From Myxococcaceae bacterium (GTDB lineage: Bacteria; Myxococcota; Myxococcia; Myxococcales; Myxococcaceae), in assembly GCA_016793095.1 (NCBI GenBank), contig JAEUJQ010000078.1:62001-126000 (forward strand): a stretch of 64,000 nt of DNA, in the 5' to 3' direction. This document shows, in pieces, positions 25,393 through 34,513 of the stretch (its first letter is position 1; the number at the start of each line of letters is the position of its first letter). A model generated the notes under the pieces. The model saw nothing but the letters and a program-made list of their open reading frames with translations, made no database searches and was not told the DNA's origin. A program made the position numbers and the translations under genes.

Positions 25393-27185
25393 CGACCCTC
25401 CTCGCGCTCGCCCTGCTGTCCGCATCGCCCGGCTTCGCCGACGACGCCTCCGCCGCCGAGGCGTGTGGAGCCGCAGGGGGCAAGTGGCAGGTGGGCGACT
25501 CGAGCGGCTGCCTCGTCAAGGGGAAGCAGGAGGGCAAGTGGACGCTGCGGGGGCCTGGTGGGCAGGTGCTCGACGTGACGACGTGGAAGGCCGGCAAGCG
25601 TGACGGGCCGACCGTCGCCTACTTCGGCAACTGCCAGGTGAAGTGGCGCGGCGCGTGGCTCGCGGGCCTGCGGCACGGCGAGTGGACCGAGTGGGCCATC
25701 GACGGGAAGAAGGTGTCGCAGGGCACCTGGACGAAGAACGTTCGCACCGGCACGTGGACGTTCTTCCACACGCTGTCGGGCGAGAAGCACCTCGAGGGCC
25801 CCTATGTCTCGGGGCAGATGACGGGCACCTTCAAGGAGCACCTGCTGACCGGCGCCCCGTGGCGTGACGTCGAGTTCCGCGCCGGAGACCGCGTGGGCGA
25901 CAAGCCCGAGGCCTGCAAGAAGCAGGGGGGCCGCTGGGTGGTGGACTTCGAGGAGCTCGCCGAGGGCTGCCTCGTCAACCGCCAGCGCTCCGGTGAGTGG
26001 CGCACGTACGACGGGCACGGGAAGCTGCGCAGCGTTCGCCGGTACCTCAAGGGCTCGCTGAACGGCCCCTACGAGGAGTACCACCCGACGGGCGAGCTGC
26101 TGCGCGCGGGCCAGTACGTCGATGGGCTGCCCGAGGGCGTGCACGAGTTCCGCGCCCCCGACGGCGGGCTGTACGGCAGCTCGGCGGTGTACGACGGGAC
26201 GGGCGAGTGGAAGACGTGGCACCCGACGGGGAAGCTCGGCCTCTCTGGCCGGTACGTGCAGGGCTGTCCCGACGGCCGCTGGCGCATCTGGGACGAGGAG
26301 GGGCAGGCCATCGTCGAAGACACCTACGCGAACTGCCGCCGCAACGGGCCGTACACCGACTACCACGACGGCAACGCGCCGCGCCGCATGGGGAACTTCG
26401 TGGACGGGGAGGAGCAGGGCGAGTGGGTGCAGCGGTGGCGCAACGGCAAGGTGGAGTGGCAGGGGCAGTACGAGAAGGGCGCGCGAACAGGGGAGTGGAA
26501 GTTCTTCCGCTGGGACGGCTCGCTCTACCGCGTGGGCGCGTTCACCGAAGACGTCGGCACCGGCGAGTGGAGCTACTGGTTCCCCGACGGCAAGGAAGAG
26601 GCGCGGGGGCAGTACACGGCCGGAAAGCAGGACGGCCCGTGGAAGCTGTCATGGCCCAGGGGCACCCCCTGGCGCTCCGCGGAGTACCTGGTGGGCAACG
26701 AGCTGAGCGCGCCCGCCGAGAGGTGCCGCGCCTTCGGTGGGAGCTGGGTGTCTGACGTGGAGAAGGGCCGGCTGGGCTGCCAGGTGTGCCGCGCGAAGCC
26801 GGACGACACCATCGACTTCATCGACGTCGGCGTGTGGACGTACTGGCACTCCGACGGCACGCTCGAGAAGCGTGGCGAGCTCGTCGAGGGCCGTCCCGTC
26901 GGCCACTGGGAGTACTTCCACGACAACGGCGTGCTGATGCTCGAGGGTGACTACGACGGGGGCGTCGAGGAGGGCGGGTGGAAGGGCTTCTACCGCTCGG
27001 GCCAGCCGCGCTTCGTCGGTGCGTACCTCGGCGGCAGGCCGGCCGGCGAGTGGACGAGCTTTCACCCTGACGGCGGCGTGCTGTCGGTGGGGCGCTACGA
27101 GGCGGGCCAGAAGGTGGGCCGGTGGCGGTACCAGACGAAGGCCGCGCCCGAAGACGTCGACTACGCGCCCGACGGCGGGCGGTGA
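25389..27185 (+). CDS. Secreted MORN/YwqK-type repeat protein
   Basis: 598 residues. A signal peptide occupies about 1-18 (MTTLLALALLSASPGFA). The rest is an array of roughly 17 MORN-like units with the pattern W-x(2-4)-DG-x(5)-G-x-Y-x-x-G-x(3)-G-x-W. Three cysteine-bearing modules of the form C-x(5)-G-x-W...GC (near residues 25, 175 and 440) divide the array. The fold is a long beta-sheet that usually binds membranes or proteins. The YwqK family name implies an antitoxin, but no toxin is next to it and secretion argues against that. Last gene of the MoxR operon. Confidence 0.8.
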   Translation: MTTLLALALLSASPGFADDASAAEACGAAGGKWQVGDSSGCLVKGKQEGKWTLRGPGGQVLDVTTWKAGKRDGPTVAYFGNCQVKWRGAWLAGLRHGEWTEWAIDGKKVSQGTWTKNVRTGTWTFFHTLSGEKHLEGPYVSGQMTGTFKEHLLTGAPWRDVEFRAGDRVGDKPEACKKQGGRWVVDFEELAEGCLVNRQRSGEWRTYDGHGKLRSVRRYLKGSLNGPYEEYHPTGELLRAGQYVDGLPEGVHEFRAPDGGLYGSSAVYDGTGEWKTWHPTGKLGLSGRYVQGCPDGRWRIWDEEGQAIVEDTYANCRRNGPYTDYHDGNAPRRMGNFVDGEEQGEWVQRWRNGKVEWQGQYEKGARTGEWKFFRWDGSLYRVGAFTEDVGTGEWSYWFPDGKEEARGQYTAGKQDGPWKLSWPRGTPWRSAEYLVGNELSAPAERCRAFGGSWVSDVEKGRLGCQVCRAKPDDTIDFIDVGVWTYWHSDGTLEKRGELVEGRPVGHWEYFHDNGVLMLEGDYDGGVEEGGWKGFYRSGQPRFVGAYLGGRPAGEWTSFHPDGGVLSVGRYEAGQKVGRWRYQTKAAPEDVDYAPDGGR

Positions 27186-27200
27186 CGTTCTCCTCGAGCG

Positions 27201-27222
27201 CCTCGTTGTGCTCGCGACGAGG
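27201..27222 (+). terminator. Candidate stem-loop after MoxR operon
   Basis: CCTCGTTG and CGACGAGG form an 8-bp stem with one G-T pair and a six-base loop, starting 15 bp after the MORN gene stop. There is no T-tract, so it is only a possible Rho-independent terminator or 3'-end protecting hairpin. Confidence 0.3.
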
Positions 27223-27349
27223 TGAACGCCCGCGAGGGTGTCCGGGCGCCTCGAGCGTACAGGCGGGCGCGACGAACGGTCGCTGGCCCTGCGTGCGTCA
27301 CGTCACCAGGGTGCACGACGAGGGTCTGTGGGTCTCCGAGACGACGGGT

Positions 27350-28165
27350 TCACCGGAGGCCGAGCAGCCACCGCCCTTTCTCCGCCCACGCGCGCGAGAA
27401 GTCGCCGACGCTGTAGCGGACACCCTGGCCGCGTGAGGCGTACGACGTCGCCGGGTCGTTACAGATGACGTGGGTGATGCGGCCGTTGCCATCCCGAACG
27501 AGCCCGGTGACGGTGACGTAGTGGCCACCCGCGTAGCGGTAGGGCCGGTTCGACAGGAACGCGGTGTTGACGTGCGCGACGACGGGGTGGCCCGACGACA
27601 GCGAGCGCGAGAGCGCGTCCCAGCCCGTCCCCGGGAGCGCGGCGAAGCCATATGAGCGCGCCGCGCGGATGAGTCCTTCGTGGCTCGTCCCCGCGTTCGA
27701 CTTCTGCGTGCCGGCGCGCAAGGCGACCTGCAGCACGCTCGGCGCAGGCCGGCCCTCCGCCGCCATCACCATCGCCAGCGACGTCGGCCCGCACGCGTAG
27801 TTCGCGTAGCCGTTGGGCACCCGCATCTGCGAGAGAAAGGGCACGGTGCCCGCGCGACCTCCGGAGAAGCCGGACACTCCGGTGGTGGCTGGCCGCCCAG
27901 CGCCCGCCGCCCGCTCCAGGGCGCCCCACGTGATGGGTCCGACGTACCCGTCCACCACCAGCCCTCGGGTCCGTTGAAAGGCCTTCACCGCAGCCAGCGT
28001 CTTCGGCCCGAAGAAGCCATCGATGGCGCCAGGCGCGAACCCATGCGAGCGCAGCAGGTGCTGCATCCGCGCGACGATGGGCGCCCGGGCGCCGAGGCGA
28101 AGACCGGGCCGCGTCACCGAAGAAGTCGTGGAACGCGAGGTGGTTGCGACGGCAGCGACGGGCAT
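27350..28165 (-). CDS. Peptidoglycan-binding, C39-like cysteine peptidase
   Basis: 271 residues from ATG at 28165, preceded by AGAGGT at good spacing. Residues about 20-85 are a PG_binding_1 domain (ARMQHLLRSHGFAPGAIDG, FFGPKTLAAVKAFQ). After a Gly/Ala linker a papain-like C39_2 domain carries Cys125 (NYACGPTSLAMVM), His215 (YAGGHYVTVTG) and Asp237 (ICNDPAT). It should cut peptides or peptidoglycan cross-links. No signal peptide is present; export would need a non-Sec route or lysis. It is divergent from another C39-like gene with 115 bp between, containing a TTGTCAG/CTGACAA inverted repeat (28184-28190 and 28232-28238). Confidence 0.8.
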   Translation of the reverse strand: MPVAAVATTSRSTTSSVTRPGLRLGARAPIVARMQHLLRSHGFAPGAIDGFFGPKTLAAVKAFQRTRGLVVDGYVGPITWGALERAAGAGRPATTGVSGFSGGRAGTVPFLSQMRVPNGYANYACGPTSLAMVMAAEGRPAPSVLQVALRAGTQKSNAGTSHEGLIRAARSYGFAALPGTGWDALSRSLSSGHPVVAHVNTAFLSNRPYRYAGGHYVTVTGLVRDGNGRITHVICNDPATSYASRGQGVRYSVGDFSRAWAEKGRWLLGLR

Positions 28166-28280
28166 GGATGACCTCTGCACACATTGTCAGCGCCGGTCGG
28201 AGGTCGTCGCTGCGCGCGGCTGTCTCAACTTCTGACAAAAGGCGCAAGACACCTGTCTGACGGACGTTCGACAACCCGGC

Positions 28281-29327
28281 ATGATCCGCCGCGTCGACTC
28301 CAGCCACCGTCGTCCGAACCTGCCTTCCACCCGGCCCCAGAAGCCCACTGCCCGCCGGCTCGTGTCGCGTGACGAGCTCTCGACGGGCGGGGGCGCCTCG
28401 CTGCGCAGCCGCCTCCTTCAGGGCGCGGCGAAGCGGCCGCCGTCTACGTACACGGTGCAGCCGGGCGACAGCTACCACCGCATCGCGCAGAACCGCGCGA
28501 CGGAGCTGCTCCAGCAGCGCGGCCTCACGAAGGGTGACGCCACCTGGTCGAAGGAATGGCACACGCTCGCTCACCAGCTCGTCCAGGAGCTGATGGCGGC
28601 GAACGGCGGCAAGCCACTCCGTCCTGGAGACCAGCTGCCGGTCGTGGGTGGCTCCCAGCCAGCCCCGAAGCCGCCGGTCGATACGGCGCCGGTCACGCCC
28701 TCGTCGCCCACGCCGTCCACGCCGACGACGCCTGCCGCGCCGGTCCCGCCGACGCCTGCTGCACCCACCACTCCCGGGGAGGTGGGCAGCGCGATGGTGA
28801 ACCAGTTCGCCGGCGACTCCGACGGCCGCAACGCGAACTGCGGCTTCGCGTCATCGCTGATGGCGCTGAAGCTCCTGGGCAAGGACACCTCACAGCTCGG
28901 CGGCACGGACTACGAGAAGGCGATGAAGCTGCGCGCGCTCGGTGGCGGCGGCACCAACGACCGCCAGTGGGGCACCGTGAATCAGGTCGTCAACGGCCTC
29001 AGAGCGGCCGGCGCTCAGGCCTCCGCCGTGCCGAACACGTGGGGCGCCGACAAGGCGAAGGCCGTCGAGCTGATGAAGCAGGCCTTTCTCAAGGGCGACC
29101 CGACGGCCTTCGTCGTCGCAGGCAACCCGGCGCTCGGCTGGCCGAAGGACGTCTCGTACAACGGCGGCCACTTCGTCACCGTCGCCGGCTACGACCAGGC
29201 CTCGAACACCTTCACCGTGCTCGACCCGGTCGCGAAGAAGCCGATTCAGGTCTCGCCCGAGCAGCTCGCGAACTACCTGAAGGACGGTAACGCGGAGCTG
29301 GGTGAGGTGGTGCAGGTCACGCCCTGA
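28281..29327 (+). CDS. LysM-like, C39-like cysteine peptidase
   Basis: 348 residues. The N-terminus (MIRRVDSSHRRPN) is basic and lacks a signal peptide. A LysM-like segment spans about 56-122 (YTVQPGDSYHRIAQ, then LRPGDQLPV). A Pro/Thr-rich linker (about 125-168) leads to a papain-like domain with Cys187 (NANCGFASSLMALKLLG), His297 (NGGHFVTVAGYD) and Asp315 (TVLDPVAKK). It resembles the divergent neighbour in architecture (wall-binding module plus C39-like peptidase) though the wall-binding module differs. Probably a murein- or peptide-cleaving enzyme delivered to the wall; whether against self or other cells is open. Confidence 0.8.
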   Translation: MIRRVDSSHRRPNLPSTRPQKPTARRLVSRDELSTGGGASLRSRLLQGAAKRPPSTYTVQPGDSYHRIAQNRATELLQQRGLTKGDATWSKEWHTLAHQLVQELMAANGGKPLRPGDQLPVVGGSQPAPKPPVDTAPVTPSSPTPSTPTTPAAPVPPTPAAPTTPGEVGSAMVNQFAGDSDGRNANCGFASSLMALKLLGKDTSQLGGTDYEKAMKLRALGGGGTNDRQWGTVNQVVNGLRAAGAQASAVPNTWGADKAKAVELMKQAFLKGDPTAFVVAGNPALGWPKDVSYNGGHFVTVAGYDQASNTFTVLDPVAKKPIQVSPEQLANYLKDGNAELGEVVQVTP

Positions 29328-29353
29328 GCGCCGGTGCAGGCTGGACGGCCGGG

Positions 29354-30124
29354 ATGCCACTCGACGAAAACCGGCGAATGCGCTGGATTCTCGACATGCA
29401 TCATCGGTTCTCTCGAAACAACCTGAGGTCGACCGGCTTCACCCTCATCGAGCTGATGATCGTCGTGGCCATCATCGGAATCCTCGCAGCCATCGCCATT
29501 CCGAACTTCGTCCGCTTCCAGGCGAAGGGAAAGCAGTCGGAGGTGAACGCGAACCTGAAGGCCATCTTCACGGCGCAGAAGTCGTCGTACCCCCACAACC
29601 ACGGCTACTGGAGCGACGTGGGCGGCATTGGCTTCACCCCCGAGCGCGGCAACCGCTACCTCTACGATCTCGGTCCTTCGGCCGCGTCGGTTGACGTCGG
29701 CATGGAGGGGAGCTGCGCCATGTTCGTGGACCGCTCCCTCGCGGCGGCCAACGCAGGCGCAGGCGACTGCGGCTTGTCAGCGGACGTCGCCCGCCACGGA
29801 GCTGCCTATTCGACCGCGAACCTGCTCGGCCTGATGCTCGCCGCGCAGCTGCCGAGCGCCTTCACCACCGAGATTCCTTCGAACCCCAACCTCACGATGG
29901 CTGGCGTGACCGGTGCGTCGTGCCCGAACTGCGACTTCGCCGCCGTCGGGATCAGCAACATCGACAACGACGTCGGCGCGGATGTGTGGTGGGTCTCATC
30001 GCAGACGATCGACACCCCTGCCGTCGCTGGCTGCCCGCCGGCGATGACCATCGCGCTGATGAATGCGTACACCTCGGGCTCTCCGGCGCCCGTGGTGGAC
30101 GACGTCTGCTACGACGGCCAGTGA
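29354..30124 (+). CDS. Type IV pilin-like protein
   Basis: 256 residues with starts possible at 29354, 29378 or 29396. The prepilin signature is textbook: STG|FTLIELMIVVAIIGILA, with cleavage after Gly28 and Glu5 of the mature form. The globular part has three cysteine pairs or so and ends DDVCYDGQ, so a disulfide-bonded C-terminal loop is likely. No pilin peptidase, assembly ATPase or other pil gene is nearby, so it is an orphan major or minor pilin, or a pseudopilin, depending on machinery elsewhere. It is convergent with the DUF3108 gene. Confidence 0.9.
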   Translation: MPLDENRRMRWILDMHHRFSRNNLRSTGFTLIELMIVVAIIGILAAIAIPNFVRFQAKGKQSEVNANLKAIFTAQKSSYPHNHGYWSDVGGIGFTPERGNRYLYDLGPSAASVDVGMEGSCAMFVDRSLAAANAGAGDCGLSADVARHGAAYSTANLLGLMLAAQLPSAFTTEIPSNPNLTMAGVTGASCPNCDFAAVGISNIDNDVGADVWWVSSQTIDTPAVAGCPPAMTIALMNAYTSGSPAPVVDDVCYDGQ

Positions 30125-30146
30125 CGGAGGACCACCGGGCCCGATT

Positions 30147-30914
30147 TCAGAGGCTCGAGCTTCCCGGCAGGTACTGCACGATGTCTGCGGTGGCGTGGCC
30201 CACGACGAACTCGGCCGACACGCGCACCGGCAGCTTCTTCTCGTCAGCGGTGTACCAGACGAGGATGTTGCCCTTCGTCGCGGCGCTGCCCTGGAAATCG
30301 GTGGTGATGCTCACGCGCCACGCGGGCAGCTGACCGAGCTTCGTGGACAGGGTCTCCTTCGCCTCGACCGTCGCGCGCAGCGGGTACCACCTCGCCCCCG
30401 TGAAGACCGGCATCTCGTGCACTTCGCCCACGGTGATGTCTCTCGCGCGCAGCCAGAACGCCGCCGCCGCGAGGTCCATCGTGCCTGATGGAACGTCGTA
30501 CTCGGCGTCGTACGGCGCCTGCCCTTCCTTCTTCTTGTTCGCGAAGACCTTCTGCTCCTCGAAGCGGAACTTCTCGCGCCGCCGCTTCTGGTTCTCGTCG
30601 ATGAAGTAGTCGACGCCCACCGAGCGCTTCGCCGCCGGGTCGAAGTAGCTCACGAACCGGTCCTTGATCTGAAAGACGCTCGCCACCGAGGTCGTCTGGC
30701 CGACGCACACCAGCGGCAGCACCCGGGCTCCGTACTGATCCGTCCGCAACCCCACGGTGATCTGCGCGATGCCGCTGGGCACCCCCAGGAACGACACCTC
30801 GTAGGTCGCCTGCTCGCCGGGACCGAAGGGCACCGCGTTGGTGAGCGCCAACGCGCCGGTTCCCATCACCATCGTCACCGCCAGCAAGAGCCGTTGCAGC
30901 ATCGTTCGCATCAT
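30147..30914 (-). CDS. DUF3108 periplasmic protein
   Basis: 255 residues from ATG at 30914, which has GGAGAA six bases upstream. A signal peptide spans about 1-24 (MMRTMLQRLLLAVTMV, cut near GALALTNA). The mature protein matches DUF3108 by pattern: FGPGEQATYEVSFLG at the start, KDRFVSYFDPAAKRS, PSGTMDLAAAAFWLRA and VWYTADEKKLPVRV. The family is a lipocalin-like beta barrel often near outer-membrane or lipid-transport genes; its ligand is unknown. The next gene on the same strand upstream is a TonB-receptor-like barrel, 93 bp away. Confidence 0.85.
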   Translation of the reverse strand: MMRTMLQRLLLAVTMVMGTGALALTNAVPFGPGEQATYEVSFLGVPSGIAQITVGLRTDQYGARVLPLVCVGQTTSVASVFQIKDRFVSYFDPAAKRSVGVDYFIDENQKRRREKFRFEEQKVFANKKKEGQAPYDAEYDVPSGTMDLAAAAFWLRARDITVGEVHEMPVFTGARWYPLRATVEAKETLSTKLGQLPAWRVSITTDFQGSAATKGNILVWYTADEKKLPVRVSAEFVVGHATADIVQYLPGSSSL

Positions 30915-31007
30915 CGCTCGTTCTCCCGACCGGCGGGGATGTCGCGCCGGGCATGACATCGACGTCATGCGAGCGTTGCGTATTCACGTTGAACTCATTG
31001 GGGCTTT

Positions 31008-33371
31008 TCAGCGACTCAGGTCCGCTGGCTCGAAGAGCTCGACCGTGACTGCGGCGCTGCGGGGCAGCTGGAGCTCGAGCGCAGAGCGATCGAACGGGGG
31101 CCCGAAGCGCTCACTGATCTCGTTGCCGAGGTCGAACGCGTTGGCCACCACGCCCGCGACGCGCAGGTTCCAGCCGGCGCCGAGGGAGAAGTCGTAGGAC
31201 AGGCCGAGATCGACCTCGACCTGGTAGTCCTCACGCCAGCCGATGAGGGGCGAGGAGATCTGCATCGCCGAGCCGCGGTTGGAGTTCCGCTTCATGGCCA
31301 CCTGCCCGTCCTCGACGAACGTGTCGTAGAAGCCGAAGGGCTGGCCGTCCTTGTAGAAGACGGCGAACGAGCCCCACAGGGTGCGCCAGAACCGCAGGCC
31401 GCCGAGCCACTTCAAGATGAAGGCGCGGTCAGCGTCGGTGTTGGACAGCGAGCGGTGGCGCGCGTTCGGGTTGGCGCCGAGCCAGTCGATGAGGCCGATG
31501 TCGTTGCCATACGGCCCGTTGCCGAAGGCGGGGTGCCCGAAGAAGTTCGCCGCCGAGAAGCCGAAGGTGAAGTAGCCGTTCTCGTCACGCAGCCGCGCGA
31601 CCTCGAGCTGCACCTGCCCACCGTACGGCGTCTCGTGCAGCGGGTCGGTGACGAGCCGGTAGCTGGTGGGCGCTCCGTCGAAGAAGAAGACGCCCTCGGA
31701 GAAGTGGCCGAACTTCTCGGGTGGGCCGTCGAAGGTGAGCCGGTGCAGCGAATGCCACGCCTTGGCGATGCCCTGAATGCTCACCTTCCACTTCTCGCCG
31801 AGCCGGCTCGTGATGCCGAACGCGCCCGAGTAGACGCTCGGCCCGAACCCCGGGTCGATGGTGGTGAGGTCGCCACCAAGCGCCTGCATGAACCGGCCGT
31901 TCGCGAGGCGCTGCGTCGCCGAGAAGTAGCCTGGCGTGAGCGCGAGCGCGTTCTGACTGGTGATGGAGAGGGGCGTCTTGCCGAACGAGAGGAACGGCTG
32001 GAACGCGCGCGCGAGGTGCCAGACGCCCTGAAGCTCGGCGCCGACGTCGGGGAAGACGAGGCCTCGCGAGCCTGCCGCCTCGAAGTGGTTCACCACCGCG
32101 TAGCCGTCGAAGGCCAGCTCGAGCCGCCCGGCAGTGATGCTCTTCGAGTAGCCCACCCGATGGGAGCCGATGAGCGTCGTGGTGGGTCGCGACGCCACCG
32201 TCATCGAGCCCACGGGCGTGCCGAGGTACGTCAGCGCGTGGGTGGACGTGCGCCCGCCGGACCAGCCGAGCACGCGGGTGTCCGAGAGCGCGTAGACGTC
32301 TCCGGCGCGGTACCCGAGCTCGAAGCGCACCGAGTTCATCGAGCCTGTCGGGACGAACGGGAAGTACCCCTCGCCATCGAGGTCGAAGAGCTCGCGCGAG
32401 AAGTCCGGCACCGTCGGCGTGAGTCGGTCGTGCTTGAAGGTGAGGCCCGCGTGCAGGCCGCCCTTCATGAAACCGAGCAGCACCCCGCCGCTCTGCTGGC
32501 CGACCGTCTCGGCGCGGGAGAACCTGCGCTCGGTGAAGAGGTGGTCGCGCTGGCGGTACTCGCTCAGGGCGTAGAGCTTCCAGCTCCGGTCCTCGGGTGA
32601 GAGCTCGGCGATGCCCGAGACCCGCAGCGTGCGCTCGTCGTACGGGCGTCCCGGCTGCGCGCGCTCGGGGCCCGGGAACTCGAGGTGATGTCGAACGGCG
32701 CCGTCCACCTCCGCGGCGCCGCGCAAGGTGAAGCGGCCCAGCCGGCCGCTGTCGAGCACGCTGGCCTGCAGGCGACCGAGGAAGCGCCGTCGGTCCTCCT
32801 CGGGCTGGGTGGCGCGGCTGCGGGTGTGCGCGGTGGTGATGAAGTCCGAGATGCGCTCGGCGAAGGGAATCGTGTTGCCGAGCCCGCCGACGCTGAAGCC
32901 CACCCTCGCAGCGCGGCGCGGCCGGCCAGTGCGCGGGGCGACCCCGAGCCGCACGCCGCCTCCGAACCGGTGGCGCGGCGACTCGGCCTGGAGCAGCTCC
33001 AGCTCGCTGACGAAGAGCCAGGGCACCTTGAAGGCGGCGGCGCCGTCGAAGAACGGGTCCGTCAGGTTGAGGTCCTCGAGCCGCCACTCGGACCAGAGCG
33101 GCGAGTTGCCGGTGATGGAGAAGCGCTCAGGCTCGATGTCCGAGAAGCCCATGCTCTCCTCATGCGAGGAGATGGCCGGCAGCAGCACCCGCGACACCAC
33201 GTTCGCGAACGAGCCGGTGACGGGCAGGTGGTCCAGGTGGCTGCCGTCGAGGACGAGGCGGTCGGAGAACGCCAGGCCGCGGCGCTCGTCGGCGGGCTCG
33301 ACCGTCGCGACGCTCTGGGCGCTCACCATGGCGGAACACCCGAGCAGCACGAGGCAGAGGAGTCGTTTCAT
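31008..33371 (-). CDS. TonB-dependent-receptor-like outer-membrane protein
   Basis: 787 residues from ATG at 33371; signal peptide 1-19 (MKRLLCLVLLGCSAMVSAQ). A plug-like domain covers about 35-140 (LPVTGSFANVV, RLEDLNLTDPFFDG, LELLQAESPRHRFGGGVRLG), and the rest is a long barrel of alternating strands. No TonB box is evident in the short mature N-terminus and there is no carboxypeptidase-like domain, so energised transport is uncertain. Substrate unknown. It precedes the DUF3108 gene on the same strand. Confidence 0.8.
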   Translation of the reverse strand: MKRLLCLVLLGCSAMVSAQSVATVEPADERRGLAFSDRLVLDGSHLDHLPVTGSFANVVSRVLLPAISSHEESMGFSDIEPERFSITGNSPLWSEWRLEDLNLTDPFFDGAAAFKVPWLFVSELELLQAESPRHRFGGGVRLGVAPRTGRPRRAARVGFSVGGLGNTIPFAERISDFITTAHTRSRATQPEEDRRRFLGRLQASVLDSGRLGRFTLRGAAEVDGAVRHHLEFPGPERAQPGRPYDERTLRVSGIAELSPEDRSWKLYALSEYRQRDHLFTERRFSRAETVGQQSGGVLLGFMKGGLHAGLTFKHDRLTPTVPDFSRELFDLDGEGYFPFVPTGSMNSVRFELGYRAGDVYALSDTRVLGWSGGRTSTHALTYLGTPVGSMTVASRPTTTLIGSHRVGYSKSITAGRLELAFDGYAVVNHFEAAGSRGLVFPDVGAELQGVWHLARAFQPFLSFGKTPLSITSQNALALTPGYFSATQRLANGRFMQALGGDLTTIDPGFGPSVYSGAFGITSRLGEKWKVSIQGIAKAWHSLHRLTFDGPPEKFGHFSEGVFFFDGAPTSYRLVTDPLHETPYGGQVQLEVARLRDENGYFTFGFSAANFFGHPAFGNGPYGNDIGLIDWLGANPNARHRSLSNTDADRAFILKWLGGLRFWRTLWGSFAVFYKDGQPFGFYDTFVEDGQVAMKRNSNRGSAMQISSPLIGWREDYQVEVDLGLSYDFSLGAGWNLRVAGVVANAFDLGNEISERFGPPFDRSALELQLPRSAAVTVELFEPADLSR

Positions 33372-33551
33372 GCGGGACAGTGACACGGTGCGCGGCGCAG
33401 CCCCGTACCACTCCGAGCGCGGGAGGCCAGCGAAGACACGGGCGCTGCTGCGGCGGGAGTCGGGTGCCCAGCCTGGCGCCCTCGGCTGCATCTGGAGCAG
33501 TTCCGTGCGCGGTGTGCTCGTGCGCCGAGCGCCCTCGCGATGGGGAGCACC

Positions 33552-34331
33552 TCACCGAGGCTGTCGGTGCCACTGCGCGGCCTCGCCGGCCGTGAGCCAC
33601 AGGTACCACTCGGCGCGGAACAGCCCGAAGAAGGCGCGCGGCGCGAGCCCCCCGGTGAGCAGCCTCAGCGTGCGCTGCTGCGAGGCGTACGCGTCGAACA
33701 CCTGGGCCTTGAGCTCGACCTCTTCATCCGACAACGACAGCGTGGCGACCGTGGGTGGCGTGGACGAGCGGAAGCCCGCGCCCAGCGCCCACGAGAAGGG
33801 CGGCGGCGGCACCAGCATCGCCAGCGCGGCGCGCGCCTGCGTCGCGGTCAGCGCCTTCACCGTCGCCCGGTGCGCGGCCATGTGATCCGCGTGCCCGTTG
33901 ATGCCGCGCGAGTCGAAGGTGATGACGAGGCCGGGGGTCCGTCGCTCCAGCTCCTGCGCCACCACCCGCGTCGCCTCGTCCACGTGCTGCGCGAGCTTCG
34001 AGTCGGGCAACGCCGGCAGCACGACGTCGCCGAGGCGCTGCAGCCGCATCGACGCGAGCAGCTCGTCGCGCCGGCACTCGAAGTGCGAGCGCGGGCCCAC
34101 CACGCGCGCATCGGTCCACGGGTTGGCCGCGCCGTCGGTCAGCACGATGACGTCAGTGGGAACTCCAGCGTCGTGGAGCCGGTGCACCAGGCCCACCGCG
34201 TTGATCTCATCGTCCATGTGCGCGAACACGAGCAGCGCGCGACCGAGCTGAGCGAGGCCGAGCGCCTCGACAGGCCGGCGCCTGCCCTCGACGCCCAGCC
34301 GCAGCTTCACCGCCTGAACGAAGCCACTCAC
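33552..34331 (-). CDS. PIG-L family (LmbE-like) zinc deacetylase
   Basis: 259 residues from GTG. The metal motif is LVFAHMDDE (His38, Asp41; the usual form is AHPDDE), followed by [13 protein letters not shown] and the HxxH site [11 protein letters not shown], which gives the third zinc ligand. The family removes N-acetyl groups from sugars such as GlcNAc-inositol or GlcNAc-lipids. The Pro to Met change in the first motif is mild. No sugar transferase is next to it, so the substrate cannot be guessed. It ends 180 bp before the start of the barrel gene on the same strand. Confidence 0.85.
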   Translation of the reverse strand: MSGFVQAVKLRLGVEGRRRPVEALGLAQLGRALLVFAHMDDEINAVGLVHRLHDAGVPTDVIVLTDGAANPWTDARVVGPRSHFECRRDELLASMRLQRLGDVVLPALPDSKLAQHVDEATRVVAQELERRTPGLVITFDSRGINGHADHMAAHRATVKALTATQARAALAMLVPPPPFSWALGAGFRSSTPPTVATLSLSDEEVELKAQVFDAYASQQRTLRLLTGGLAPRAFFGLFRAEWYLWLTAGEAAQWHRQPR

Positions 34332-34513
34332 GGGCCGTACCCTCGCACATCACGGTCCGTCCCGCGGCGTGGCCGCTCCGAGTCGGCCACGAAGGGGGGC
34401 GCCAGGCTCCAGGCGGCTCTGGTCGAAGCCTGCGTTCACGTCGGCGAGGAGCGCAGCCACCGCGACGACGCGAGCCTTGCCTCGCGTGCAGGTGCGGCAC
34501 ATCGTCCCCCGCC

